Positions 52,357 through 61,211 of a stretch of 64,000 nucleotides of DNA are shown here, piece by piece; position 1 is the first letter of the stretch, and the number at the start of each line of letters is the position of its first letter. Source of the DNA: Pseudalkalibacillus sp052246725. GTDB lineage: Bacteria > Bacillota > Bacilli > Bacillales > Fictibacillaceae. The notes under the pieces were generated by a model. The model was not told where the DNA came from, searched no databases, and saw only the letters and a program-made list of their open reading frames with translations. A program made the position numbers and the translations under genes. The stretch lies in NCBI GenBank assembly GCA_052246725.1, contig JBQQCL010000016.1; one strand, 5' to 3'.

Positions 52357-52405
52357 GGGCGCAATTCTAAAGTATTGGATTACGCTCGTTATTCTATTAT
52401 AGAGG
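52357..52405 (+). repeat. R5 repeat copy 2, right of the ABC-F cassette
   Basis: GGGCGCAATTCTAAAGTATTGG...CGCTCGTTATTCTATTATAG, similar to 49590-49637 and in the same orientation. The rest of 52245-52573 has only the terminator below. Confidence 0.6.
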
Positions 52406-52442
52406 GTTTTAATGGAACATGCCCTTTGGTTATATAACGTAA

Positions 52443-52471
52443 GAAAGAGCTCAAATCTGAGCTCTTTTTTG
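52443..52471 (+). terminator. terminator of the ABC-F/GNAT unit
   Basis: Perfect stem AAAGAGCTC/GAGCTCTTT and six T. Confidence 0.88.
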
Positions 52472-52573
52472 TGAATTCATATGTGTATTTGTCTGTGAAA
52501 TACGCGTGATCCGCCTTACACCTCAAAACGGAACCCGTTAAGGTATAACAACAAGTCTTTTATAATACATTTA

Positions 52574-53062
52574 TTATTTTTGTTCTTGATAACGCTTCAG
52601 GCATTCTTCAACTAATTCAGCAGCCATTTCTGGTCCTTCCCATGATCCGATTTCTGTTTTCTTTCCTTGAAGATCCTTATAACGTTCAAAGAAATGCGAG
52701 ATTTCCTTTAATGTGTGTTCAGAAACATCTTCAAGTGATTGAACATGGTCAAAGCGCGGATCCTCCACTGGCACAGCAAGAAGCTTTGAATCTTCTTCAC
52801 CGCTGTCAATCATGTTCAGGTATCCGATTACGCGGGATTCGATTACACAGCCTGGGAAAGTAGGGTTCGTTACTAATACGAGGATATCTAACGGATCTCC
52901 ATCCAGAGCAAGCGTGTTTTCAAGATATCCGTACTCAGCCGGGTAAAACATTGGGGAGAAAAGGACACGATCCAGCTTGAATACACCATTTTCTTTATCG
53001 TATTCATATTTGTTTTGACTTCCAGTCGGAATTTCAATAAATGCGTCGACAACTTTTGCCAT
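52574..53062 (-). CDS. ppa: inorganic pyrophosphatase, family I
   Basis: A 162-residue Mg-dependent enzyme hydrolysing pyrophosphate. Catalytic motif DGDPLDILV, with KYEYDKENG and EDPRFD. ATG 53062 follows GGAGG at 9 nt on the minus strand; the frame is open to 53227 without meaning. Family I is unlike the family II (Mn) enzyme of B. subtilis. Confidence 0.93.
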   Translation of the reverse strand: MAKVVDAFIEIPTGSQNKYEYDKENGVFKLDRVLFSPMFYPAEYGYLENTLALDGDPLDILVLVTNPTFPGCVIESRVIGYLNMIDSGEEDSKLLAVPVEDPRFDHVQSLEDVSEHTLKEISHFFERYKDLQGKKTEIGSWEGPEMAAELVEECLKRYQEQK

Positions 53063-53466
53063 CCTATAGAACCTCCTTAGAATATGTACAACTCTACAAT
53101 AACCTATTATAGCAATTAAGATTCCATTTGAAAACTGACGAAATTTGAAAAATGAGTACAAAGGTTTATGTAATACAAAAGTAGTAGATGTAAATAGGCT
53201 ATTGGAATGGCTAATAGGTACAATCATAGGTTTCTTGTCTTCATAAAATGGTATTACCTGGTATTAATTATTTTCCTTTTTATTCAAATCCATATTGACA
53301 ATTTGCTAAATAGGAAATATAGACTAATCCGGTCGAATCCGTGAGAAATACGCTGAAAGGGTTGTAAATAACTTTGTAGAAATGTAAAAAAGAAGGATTT
53401 TATAGAATATTTTGTTATAAAAAACTGCTTAATCATGAGCGGAACTTAGGGCGAAGGAGGTAGACA
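53063..53466. other. AT-rich gap upstream of the inhA-like gene
   Basis: No gene seen. It must hold the divergent promoters of ppa and the protease, but no convincing hexamer pairs were found. Confidence 0.4.
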
Positions 53467-53499
53467 TTGGATCGCTCAAAAACCATCTTAGGAGGTTAG
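53467..53499 (+). CDS. possible 10-codon upstream ORF before the InhA protease
   Basis: TTG start 6 nt after GAAGGAGG, product MDRSKTILGG, stop TAG at 53497. Its last two codons (GGA GGT) are the ribosome-binding site of the protease gene, whose TTG lies 4 nt past this stop. This would couple the two by reinitiation. It may be chance. Confidence 0.35.
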   Translation: MDRSKTILGG

Positions 53500-53503
53500 G
53501 GAA

Positions 53504-55909
53504 TTGAAAAATTGGAAAAGAACTTTAGGTGTTTCAGCTTTGACCGCTGGGTTAGTATTGGGATCGATTACGCCATTCGCGTCTGCTGCGAATGATGCTA
53601 ACCCACTTCAACCTGACTTGGGGCAACCAGGTCCTATTGATATGGGAATTATAAACGATGAAAGATTAATAGAGTCATTGATTGAAAGAGGAGAAATCTC
53701 TAGAGGTCTAAGTGCTGCTGGGAAAGAAAGAGCGCTAAAAAACTACTTAGAAAAGAGAACAAGTGGACAAGCCAATGAACATATGCACAAAGGATCGCTT
53801 GGTGAACATAAAGGTGAAAAACTGAAAGATACTCGGGATAAACTTAGTAAAGGTAAAGCGTTCAGGAAACATCGAAATGATGGAAGAAGAAATGGGTTTA
53901 AATTGCCATCAATCAAAAAAGAGAATTGGAATGGCGATGTGAGAACGGATAATGTCCTCGTTATTGCGATTGATTTCTCTGATTATAAAACTGGAGATAT
54001 AACTTCTGAAGAAACAGATATGTATTATGATGAATATCCGATGAGCCATTACCAGGACATGATTTTTGGTGATGATGGATACGAAGGTCCGAACGGTGAA
54101 AACTTAATCTCCATGAAGCAGTATTATGAGCAGCAATCAGGTGGAAGCTACTCTGTTAATGGTAACGTCGCTGGCTGGTATACCGCAGACCACCCAGCTG
54201 AGTATTATGGTGGCAATGTCCCTACTCCAGATGGGAATGATGCTAGACCCCGTTCTTTAGTCGCTGAAGCATTGACAAAAGCTGCTGCGGATCCAAGTGT
54301 CGATCTTTCCCAATATGACCAAGAGGATCGTTATGACTTGGATGGAGACGGCAACTACCGTGAAGCAGACGGCATCATTGATCACCTCATGGTCATTCAC
54401 GCTGGTGTTGGTGAAGAAGCTGGAGGTGGTTCATTAGGTGGTGACGCTATCTGGTCCCATCGTTGGAACTTAGGTGGTGTATTCTCGATTCCTGGATCTC
54501 CTGAACCAGAAACGGATTATTGGGGAGAAGGCACCATGTATGCCTATGATTATACGATCGAACCTGAAGATGGAGCTACTGGGGTGTTTGCTCATGAATA
54601 TGGACATGACCTCGAGCTTCCGGATGAATATGATACCCAGTACTCAGGGGAAGGTGAGCCTGTTGCATACTGGTCAATCATGAGTAGCGGTAGCTGGGCT
54701 GGAGAAATTCCTGGTACAGAACCGACTGGATTCAGTGCCTGGTCGAAAGAGTTTTTACAAGGATATGTCGGTGGGAACTGGCTGACAGGTGAATCTATCG
54801 ATGCTAGCGACTCCTCTTACCTGGGCGATTTCGTACTGTTGGACCAGGCGAATGATAAAGGTACATGGAACGATGCAGTCCGTGTAGACCTTCCAGATAA
54901 GGTGACGGTCGTTAATGAACCGTCCAGTGGGCAATTTGAGTACTGGAGCGGAAAAGGAAATGACCTTGATAACTCAATGGTCACCTCACTAGATTTGACG
55001 AATGCGACAAATGCAGAACTCACCTTCAAGACTTGGTATGAGATTGAACAAGACTGGGATTATGCATCCATCCAGGTAAAGGAAGAAGGATCCGAGGTGT
55101 GGGTTGCGATTCCAGGAAATCTGACCACAACTGAAGATCCACATGAACAAAACCCTGGCCACGGGATTACAGGCCATTCTGATGGATGGGTTGACGGTGT
55201 ATTCGACCTATCAGCATATGCTGGTCAAAACATCGAATTGAAATTCAATTATTGGACAGATGTTGCAGCGATTGAAAAAGGATTTTATGTAGACGATATT
55301 GCAATCAACGTTGACGGGTCTCAACTATTGTTTGATGATGCGGAAGCAGATCCTGCCTTTACTTTGGAAGGGTTTCAAAAGGATGAAGGGAAATTCTCTT
55401 CTGAACATTACTACCTGCTTGAATGGAGAAATCATCAAGGGGTAGACCTTGGTCTGAAGCATATCGCACGCGGTGAATCGTTGATGGAATATGATGAAGG
55501 ACTTATCGTATGGTATGTGGATAACTCTTTATCTGACAACTGGACAGGCTTACACCCAGGTGAAGGATTCCTGGGTGTAGTCGATGCTCACCAAAACACA
55601 GTAAAGTGGAGCGATGGTTCAGTTGCAGCAACAAGATATCAAATCAATGATGCAGCATTCGGCATCAATAAGACGAATAAAGATTTCTTGGATTACAGAA
55701 ACACGTTAGGTATTACATTAACTTCACCAAAATTAAATGGAGATCGTACATTGGACGACTCTGATAACTATTTGAATCCAGGACTTCCTGATGCGGGACG
55801 AAATATTCCTGAATATGGGTTGAATTTCGTAGTCCTTGCTCAAGCAAAAGACAAATCAACTGCACTCGTTGGAATTTATAAAGAACGAGACCGTTGGTGG
55901 AGAAATTAA
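53504..55909 (+). CDS. immune inhibitor A-type secreted metalloprotease (M6)
   Basis: An 801-residue exported zinc protease. Signal peptide (residues 1-28, ending ASA), a charged propeptide to about 140, then the M6 catalytic domain with HEYGHDLELPDEYD (His364, Glu365, His368). Calcium-type acidic loop DLDGDGNYREADG. A MAM/VEG-like beta domain follows (about 470-620). InhA proteins degrade host antibacterial peptides and other proteins. TTG 53504 follows AGGAGG at 8 nt. Confidence 0.92.
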   Translation: MKNWKRTLGVSALTAGLVLGSITPFASAANDANPLQPDLGQPGPIDMGIINDERLIESLIERGEISRGLSAAGKERALKNYLEKRTSGQANEHMHKGSLGEHKGEKLKDTRDKLSKGKAFRKHRNDGRRNGFKLPSIKKENWNGDVRTDNVLVIAIDFSDYKTGDITSEETDMYYDEYPMSHYQDMIFGDDGYEGPNGENLISMKQYYEQQSGGSYSVNGNVAGWYTADHPAEYYGGNVPTPDGNDARPRSLVAEALTKAAADPSVDLSQYDQEDRYDLDGDGNYREADGIIDHLMVIHAGVGEEAGGGSLGGDAIWSHRWNLGGVFSIPGSPEPETDYWGEGTMYAYDYTIEPEDGATGVFAHEYGHDLELPDEYDTQYSGEGEPVAYWSIMSSGSWAGEIPGTEPTGFSAWSKEFLQGYVGGNWLTGESIDASDSSYLGDFVLLDQANDKGTWNDAVRVDLPDKVTVVNEPSSGQFEYWSGKGNDLDNSMVTSLDLTNATNAELTFKTWYEIEQDWDYASIQVKEEGSEVWVAIPGNLTTTEDPHEQNPGHGITGHSDGWVDGVFDLSAYAGQNIELKFNYWTDVAAIEKGFYVDDIAINVDGSQLLFDDAEADPAFTLEGFQKDEGKFSSEHYYLLEWRNHQGVDLGLKHIARGESLMEYDEGLIVWYVDNSLSDNWTGLHPGEGFLGVVDAHQNTVKWSDGSVAATRYQINDAAFGINKTNKDFLDYRNTLGITLTSPKLNGDRTLDDSDNYLNPGLPDAGRNIPEYGLNFVVLAQAKDKSTALVGIYKERDRWWRN

Positions 55910-55925
55910 TCATAAACAATGTAAT

Positions 55926-55960
55926 GAAGGAGCAACCTCACTAGAGTTGCTCCTTTTTTA
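55926..55960 (+). terminator. terminator of the InhA-type gene
   Basis: Stem AGGAGCAAC/GTTGCTCCT followed by six T. Confidence 0.9.
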
Positions 55961-56072
55961 TGTAAGCTCTATGTTTACACATAGTGACTGGTCGCTGAGC
56001 TAGATATTACTTCCCTGTATTAACCCACATCACCGAGCTTATCACTTGCCCGGGAGGGATAGAAAGTCTTAA

Positions 56073-56101
56073 TTGACAATGATTATCAATTATCATATGA
56101 T
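56073..56101 (+). promoter_or_regulatory. sigma-A promoter directed antisense into fer
   Basis: TTGACA (56073-56078) and TATGAT (56096-56101) with a 17-bp spacer. Transcription would start near 56108 and run through the fer terminator into fer on the opposite strand. No protein gene follows on the plus strand (only a 19-codon frame). Confidence 0.6.
56074..56088. promoter_or_regulatory. Fur box overlapping the antisense promoter
   Basis: TGACAAT-G-ATTATCA matches the 7-1-7 Fur consensus at 14 of 15 positions. It covers the -35 and spacer of the promoter above, so Fur-Fe would block it. Confidence 0.7.
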
Positions 56102-56112
56102 TTTGATGGTAT

Positions 56113-56147
56113 GAAAAAACGCCTTCCAAATCGGAAGACGTCGTTTT
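56113..56147 (-). terminator. fer terminator
   Basis: Minus-strand stem CGTCTTCC/GGAAGGCG followed by six T. Confidence 0.8.
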
Positions 56148-56156
56148 ATCCATTTA

Positions 56157-56405
56157 TTATTCGAATTTAGTTGCATCTCCATCGAAAGGTTCATCCGCAA
56201 TTTTGATTGAATCAGTCGGGCAACCTTCGAAGGCGTCCTGCATATCTTCATGAAGAATATCTGGAATTTCTACAATTCCCTCATTATCATCTAAGGTAAC
56301 AAAGGCAATACCTTCATCATCATAGTCATAAATGTCAGGTGCAGCAGCTCCACAAGCTCCGCATGCGATACAAGTTTCTTTGTCAACAATCGTGTACTTT
56401 GGCAT
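56157..56405 (-). CDS. fer: [4Fe-4S] ferredoxin
   Basis: An 82-residue acidic electron carrier with four cluster cysteines (CIACGACG and the distal CPTDSI). The strong acidic character and length match B. subtilis Fer. AGGAGG precedes ATG 56405. It is divergent from ypbB, as in B. subtilis. Confidence 0.95.
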   Translation of the reverse strand: MPKYTIVDKETCIACGACGAAAPDIYDYDDEGIAFVTLDDNEGIVEIPDILHEDMQDAFEGCPTDSIKIADEPFDGDATKFE

Positions 56406-56691
56406 ATCGAAATTACCCTCCTAGAAATTTATGAACCTGTTCTTTCATTACCTATCTTATTATCAATTCAAAAAACAGTTCATATTCTCCAAATGAATCC
56501 ATTTTTTCTATCCTTGTTACTATTGTAAAACTGTTAGGTAGAGATTTCAACAATTAAATTCATTGAGAATCCTTTTCAAATAAGGCTTTGTAAGTGTTTT
56601 GCAACTACATAAGCCAATTTTCCCAAAACGAGCAAAATTTAAACTCTCTTTGATACAATAGAGTGTACAAGATTGGAAGGTGAGAGTGAAC

Positions 56692-57768
56692 GTGAACTAT
56701 ATAGATTCCATCATTTTATTGGGTATTGAACGACTGGACGGAGAAAGAACGATTTCTGGACTGTATCATTTACTCAATGGAAAAAAATCATCACAAACTG
56801 TACAAGATGGCAGGCTGTTCCAACTTTCTCACTTGTTTGGAATTTTAAAAGGATACAGTTTCAGGGATTTCAAAATGAAAATGACTGATTTACATAACGA
56901 CGGATTGATTGAAGTTTATGATGGAAATTATGCACATATGACAAATTTGGGGAAAATGCAGCTTCGAAGCCAATTGGAACAACATCCTATACCGGAATCG
57001 TTGGATTGTTGGCGCTATGGGGATCTTAGTAATGTCTTCTGGCGTCGTATTACATTATTTATCCAAACCCTCTCACACATACTGAAAGGAAATCATCATT
57101 TCTATCCGATTCAAAATCATCCTGACACGTTGCAATGGGTCAAGCGTACATTTCCGAGGGATGAAGGGACACGATCAAAGATTGCCTTTCTGCTGTTTCA
57201 AGAACTCAAATCGCTTCTGCAACCATTGGGTGATAGGAAGGCTGAAAATGTTGTTTTAAGACTGTCAAGAACAGGAAGGATCGGACAGACCACTAACCAG
57301 GTGGCAGAAAGATTGCATCTTGATCCAATGGAATGCCATGTCCATTTCCAAGCATCTTTACATCACATGATGAAAAAAATCGTTGAAGATCGAACTGCAT
57401 TTCCTGTTTTATCTACCTTCATAGCTGATATGGAACAGCGATTTTCACTGACCGAATCTACACGTAAAACGTATCGACTGATCAAAAACGGTCTCAGTTT
57501 AGAAGAAATAGCATCCATCAGAAATTTGAAGCCTAGTACGATTGAGGATCATATCGTCGAACTTGCAATTCATATTCCAGAAATGGATATTGATAGATAC
57601 ATACCAGAAAAGGATCAGAAGCGGATCGTAGAGGCCTCTGGATTCTTAGGAACGAAGAAACTGAAGGCTATCAAACAAGAACTCGGTGAAGATCTCAATT
57701 ACTTTCAAATCCGGTTGACTCTGGCTAAAGAGTCATCTGCAAAAGTAGGAAACAGGGAGGAGGGATGA
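56692..57768 (+). CDS. ypbB: helix-turn-helix domain protein YpbB
   Basis: A 358-residue protein encoded directly upstream of the RecQ-type helicase. N-terminal GLYHLLNGKKSSQTVQD is conserved with B. subtilis YpbB. The C-terminal part (from about 265) has a helix-turn-helix like that of HRDC-linked RQC regions (GLSLEEIASIRNLKPSTIEDHI). GTG codons at 56680, 56686 and 56692 are possible; the first overlaps the ribosome-binding site. It probably works with the helicase. Confidence 0.86.
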   Translation: MNYIDSIILLGIERLDGERTISGLYHLLNGKKSSQTVQDGRLFQLSHLFGILKGYSFRDFKMKMTDLHNDGLIEVYDGNYAHMTNLGKMQLRSQLEQHPIPESLDCWRYGDLSNVFWRRITLFIQTLSHILKGNHHFYPIQNHPDTLQWVKRTFPRDEGTRSKIAFLLFQELKSLLQPLGDRKAENVVLRLSRTGRIGQTTNQVAERLHLDPMECHVHFQASLHHMMKKIVEDRTAFPVLSTFIADMEQRFSLTESTRKTYRLIKNGLSLEEIASIRNLKPSTIEDHIVELAIHIPEMDIDRYIPEKDQKRIVEASGFLGTKKLKAIKQELGEDLNYFQIRLTLAKESSAKVGNREEG

Positions 57769-57771
57769 GAA

Positions 57772-59268
57772 GTGTCAATTGCTAACGTTTTATATGAAAA
57801 GTTCGGATTTCGTTCCTTTCGCAGTGGACAAAGAGAAATTATAGAAGATGTACTAGATGGTAAAGATGTATTTGCAATGCTTCCTACAGGATCGGGTAAG
57901 TCGATTTGTTATCAGCTCCCTGCTTATCTCGTAGAAGGTGCAGTCATCGTCGTATCACCGCTAATCTCTTTGATGGAAGATCAAGTAGAACAATTAAAGC
58001 GTAATGGAGAGAAAAGGGTATGTGCGTTTCATAGTGGAATGCCCTATGATCACAGAAAAACGGTCCTTAGGAATCTATCAAGGTATAAGATCATTTATGT
58101 ATCCCCGGAGACACTGCAGTCAGATCTTTTTGATAATGCCCTCTCAAAAATAAAAGTATCCTTGTTTGTCATTGATGAAGCACATTGTATATCTCAGTGG
58201 GGGCACGAATTCAGAACGGATTATCTGAAACTGGGGGATGCAGCTAAAAAGATGGGGCGGCCGCCTATTTTAGCTTTAACTGCAACAGCAACTGTGAAAG
58301 TTCGTGAAGATATCATCAAGTTGTTAGCGCTTGATGAACCGGTCATGCATATATACTCCGTCGATCGACCGAATATTGCTCTCCAAACGGAAATCGTTGA
58401 CAGTGCTATCGAAAAAATGGACATATTAATCCGGTATGTCCAAATGTTGAAAGGACCTGGCCTCATCTATACGTCAAGCCGAAATGCAGCTGAAACGATT
58501 ACGGACACATTGAAGCGAAATGGAGTAGAACGGACAGCTTATTATCATGGTGGCATGGATAACGATGACAGACTGCTTATACAAAAACAATTCATTTATA
58601 ACGAACTCGATGTGATATGCTGCACGAATGCATTTGGAATGGGAATCAATAAATCCGATATTCGATTCGTCATCCATTTCCATTTTCCTTCTAATATAGA
58701 GTCCTATTTGCAAGAGATCGGAAGGGCCGGAAGAGATGGAGAACAAAGTTTGGCTTTGATACTTTATCATGAAGATGATGATTTCATTCCTGAACGCCTT
58801 ATCACTTCAGAATTACCATCAGAGCGTGATATCGATGACTTGATCTATTGCGTAAACAAGGACGAACCGGAACGAGGATCATTCCAAGAAGGAATGCGTT
58901 ACTTAGACCTCACAGAAACTGCTGAACGTTTCATCCAATATCATGTTGAATTGTTTTTCAGGCAAGAAAATAGGGATCTTCTTGATTGGAGAAATAAATT
59001 AGTAGCTTTCATTGATATGAGACTTAAAGAAAAGCAGGCACGGATCCGATATATGAAGAAATGGATCCAGTCGAGGGAATGTAAAAGGGAATCCATTTTA
59101 AAGTCTTTTTCAGAAGAGTTGAGTATAAGACCATTGAATTGCTGTCATATTTGTGGAGTATCAATTGAACACTTCAAAGCTACAATTGGCAGATCGGAGC
59201 AAAGTGGAAAGAACAGTTGGGAAGAAGAATTGGCTCTAATCTTCCATCAGGAGAACATCCATGTTTAA
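57772..59268 (+). CDS. recS: RecQ-family ATP-dependent DNA helicase
   Basis: A 498-residue 3'-5' helicase. Walker A MLPTGSGKS, DEAH box DEAHCISQWGHEF, motif VI QEIGRAGRDGEQ, and a C-terminal cysteine pair (CCHICG). It lacks the HRDC domain, as does B. subtilis RecS (about 496 residues). GTG 57772 follows GGGAGGAGGG and is 3 nt past ypbB. Its end overlaps ypbD by 8 nt. Confidence 0.93.
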   Translation: MSIANVLYEKFGFRSFRSGQREIIEDVLDGKDVFAMLPTGSGKSICYQLPAYLVEGAVIVVSPLISLMEDQVEQLKRNGEKRVCAFHSGMPYDHRKTVLRNLSRYKIIYVSPETLQSDLFDNALSKIKVSLFVIDEAHCISQWGHEFRTDYLKLGDAAKKMGRPPILALTATATVKVREDIIKLLALDEPVMHIYSVDRPNIALQTEIVDSAIEKMDILIRYVQMLKGPGLIYTSSRNAAETITDTLKRNGVERTAYYHGGMDNDDRLLIQKQFIYNELDVICCTNAFGMGINKSDIRFVIHFHFPSNIESYLQEIGRAGRDGEQSLALILYHEDDDFIPERLITSELPSERDIDDLIYCVNKDEPERGSFQEGMRYLDLTETAERFIQYHVELFFRQENRDLLDWRNKLVAFIDMRLKEKQARIRYMKKWIQSRECKRESILKSFSEELSIRPLNCCHICGVSIEHFKATIGRSEQSGKNSWEEELALIFHQENIHV

Positions 59269-59884
59269 ACAATTGAATCAGAAAGAACTCATACAGTCTT
59301 TATCCCAGCGTGAACTGTATTTGAATTTGTATTTCACGCAAGGAATTTTTCTATTATCGACTGTGATCTTATCCTTCTTCTTTAACCAGGGTTTTGCTGA
59401 CTGGTTGGTTCTATTCAAGATGGAATGGGGAGCTATTCTCATTTGGTCGGTTCCAGTTATCATTCTTGTTGTGCTGGCAGACGTTATGTTATGGAAAAAG
59501 GCACCGCGACGGTTGATCGATGATGGTGGAATCAATGAAAGAATATTTTCGAACATTACGTATATCCATTTGTTAGTGATCACGATTGTCATTGGGATTT
59601 GTGAAGAATTGTTGTTCCGTGGTGTTTTACAGACGAATATCGGGTATGTTCCGGCAAGTTTGTTGTTTGCGCTCTTACATATCCGTTATATCACCAAACC
59701 TGTGTTATTGCTATTTGCGACAGCGCTCAGTTTTTTGTTAGGTGGCATCTTCATTATTACAGGGAATTTACTGATTCCTATTTTTATCCATGTTTCGATC
59801 GATTTCCTATTAGGACTGATTATCCGGAACAACCTTTTTTCTGTAAGTTTTAAGAATCAGGAATGGAACGATGATTCTTTCTGA
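59261..59884 (+). CDS. ypbD: CPBP intramembrane metalloprotease-like protein (YpbD)
   Basis: A 207-residue protein with about six membrane segments. The CPBP/Abi motifs are EELLFRGVLQ, the FALLHIRY histidine and IFIHVSIDF. Substrate unknown. It overlaps the helicase gene end. Confidence 0.88.
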   Translation: MFKQLNQKELIQSLSQRELYLNLYFTQGIFLLSTVILSFFFNQGFADWLVLFKMEWGAILIWSVPVIILVVLADVMLWKKAPRRLIDDGGINERIFSNITYIHLLVITIVIGICEELLFRGVLQTNIGYVPASLLFALLHIRYITKPVLLLFATALSFLLGGIFIITGNLLIPIFIHVSIDFLLGLIIRNNLFSVSFKNQEWNDDSF

Positions 59885-59959
59885 AAGTGAAGCATGTGTG
59901 TGGTGAACTTAGCTTAAAGCACAAAGCACAAAGCTTTTGATAAAAGGAGGAGCATCTAC

Positions 59960-60256
59960 GTGCAGCTGCAAGATCAAGCATCGATTTTACGTGAAAAAGT
60001 CAATAATGATGAGAGTGCTACTGATAACGAAGAGGTAGATATACTGAACCTTCCTCCAAGAAGCGAAAAACATTCACAGAGTAAAGGGCAAACGAAAGAG
60101 ACGAATCAACCAGATAAAACCTACCTATGGGTTTCCCGTGGAATCGCCATCGCTTTCATATGTATGATTGTTTTTATCGTGTATTACTTAACCTATGAAA
60201 TGCCAATTCAGGAAATAAAAAAAGACGGTATTCATCCCATCAATATCGTCAATTGA
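59960..60256 (+). CDS. small single-pass membrane protein at the ypbE position
   Basis: A 98-residue protein: an acidic, hydrophilic N-terminal 70 residues (coil-like), one membrane segment (about 72-92), and a short outer tail. GTG 59960 follows AAAGGAGGAG. In B. subtilis this place holds ypbE, a similar layout with an added LysM domain. The LysM part is missing here; homology is not established. Confidence 0.7.
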   Translation: MQLQDQASILREKVNNDESATDNEEVDILNLPPRSEKHSQSKGQTKETNQPDKTYLWVSRGIAIAFICMIVFIVYYLTYEMPIQEIKKDGIHPINIVN

Positions 60257-60323
60257 AAAACATCCTGTGACTGATGTATACCTAATTCCCTCCTAGCATA
60301 GTTTTGAATAGGAGGGAATCTAA

Positions 60324-60791
60324 ATGGATGGTTTACAGTATTGGAAGTTCAAACAGTATTTAGTTTCTGAAGTGACGTTGGAAGTAGTGAAGAACCTCAT
60401 AGAACGCAGGACAAAAGAGAAACGATTTGAGCAATTGGTTTTGAAATGGTCTTTATCTTTATTCCTCGTGCTTTTTTTCAGCTTGGTATACATCTATTTC
60501 TACAAGCTGCCAGCCTTTGGAACCATGTTTCTGATGAATCGAAATGTGATCGGATACCTATCGCAGGATAAACTGTTACTCACGCTCTGTATTATTGGAA
60601 TTTTTAGTATTGTCCAAATGATCCATTGCAAGAAAAAGCATACCAAGGCTGAAAACGAGTACGAAGAATTAAGAATAGCAACCATTGAACGAGGAGAAGA
60701 ACTGTGGGAAAAACCAGTTCCATGGAAACATAGACATGAGGTGTTTGATTGGCTGAAACGGGAACATGATGTCAACTTATATCACAAATGA
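60324..60791 (+). CDS. ypbF: YpbF-like membrane protein (DUF2663)
   Basis: A 155-residue protein with two membrane segments (about 48-66 and 89-106) and conserved ends (EVVKNLIERRTKEKR, PWKHRHEVFDWL). The function is unknown. AGGAGGGAA precedes the start. Confidence 0.82.
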   Translation: MDGLQYWKFKQYLVSEVTLEVVKNLIERRTKEKRFEQLVLKWSLSLFLVLFFSLVYIYFYKLPAFGTMFLMNRNVIGYLSQDKLLLTLCIIGIFSIVQMIHCKKKHTKAENEYEELRIATIERGEELWEKPVPWKHRHEVFDWLKREHDVNLYHK

Positions 60792-60793
60792 TA

Positions 60794-61012
60794 CTACATG
60801 GGACAAGGGCAGCCGAAAAAGGCATTCTCGCTTCTGCAAAAGAGTTGGTCATTTATTTGCACATGATCTTTCGTAATCAATTGTATCCTGCCAAACGCTA
60901 CTGTTTCATACTCTTTCATACAAAATACTTCAACTGGGAGTCCGATCTTCTGGCTGTATTCCAAATCCTGATCTAGAACGAGAGATTTATTCGTAAACTT
61001 GGATATGGTCAT
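60794..61012 (-). CDS. 72-residue hypothetical protein, convergent with ypbF
   Basis: Product begins MTISKFTNKSLVLDQDLEYS and ends CRSENAFFGCPCPM. GGAGAGG lies 7 nt before the ATG on the minus strand, and codon use looks like real coding sequence. It appears to be a small beta-rich protein (KDHVQINDQLF) with a cysteine-proline C-terminus. Family not recognised; it ends 2 nt from the ypbF stop. Confidence 0.65.
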   Translation of the reverse strand: MTISKFTNKSLVLDQDLEYSQKIGLPVEVFCMKEYETVAFGRIQLITKDHVQINDQLFCRSENAFFGCPCPM

Positions 61013-61211
61013 GGTGTGTCCTCTCCTAACTTTAATTTTTTGAATTTTTTATACTTAAATTCTTAGTTTAATCTTAATTGAAATTTACATATTTTTCAAC
61101 CTATATTGTTGAAATATTCTGATAAAAAATAAAAAGTTTGAACACTTAGTAGGAATTACCTATTATCTTAGCGAAAACATTAAGGTAGTCATTTTATTAG
61201 GGGGGATAATC

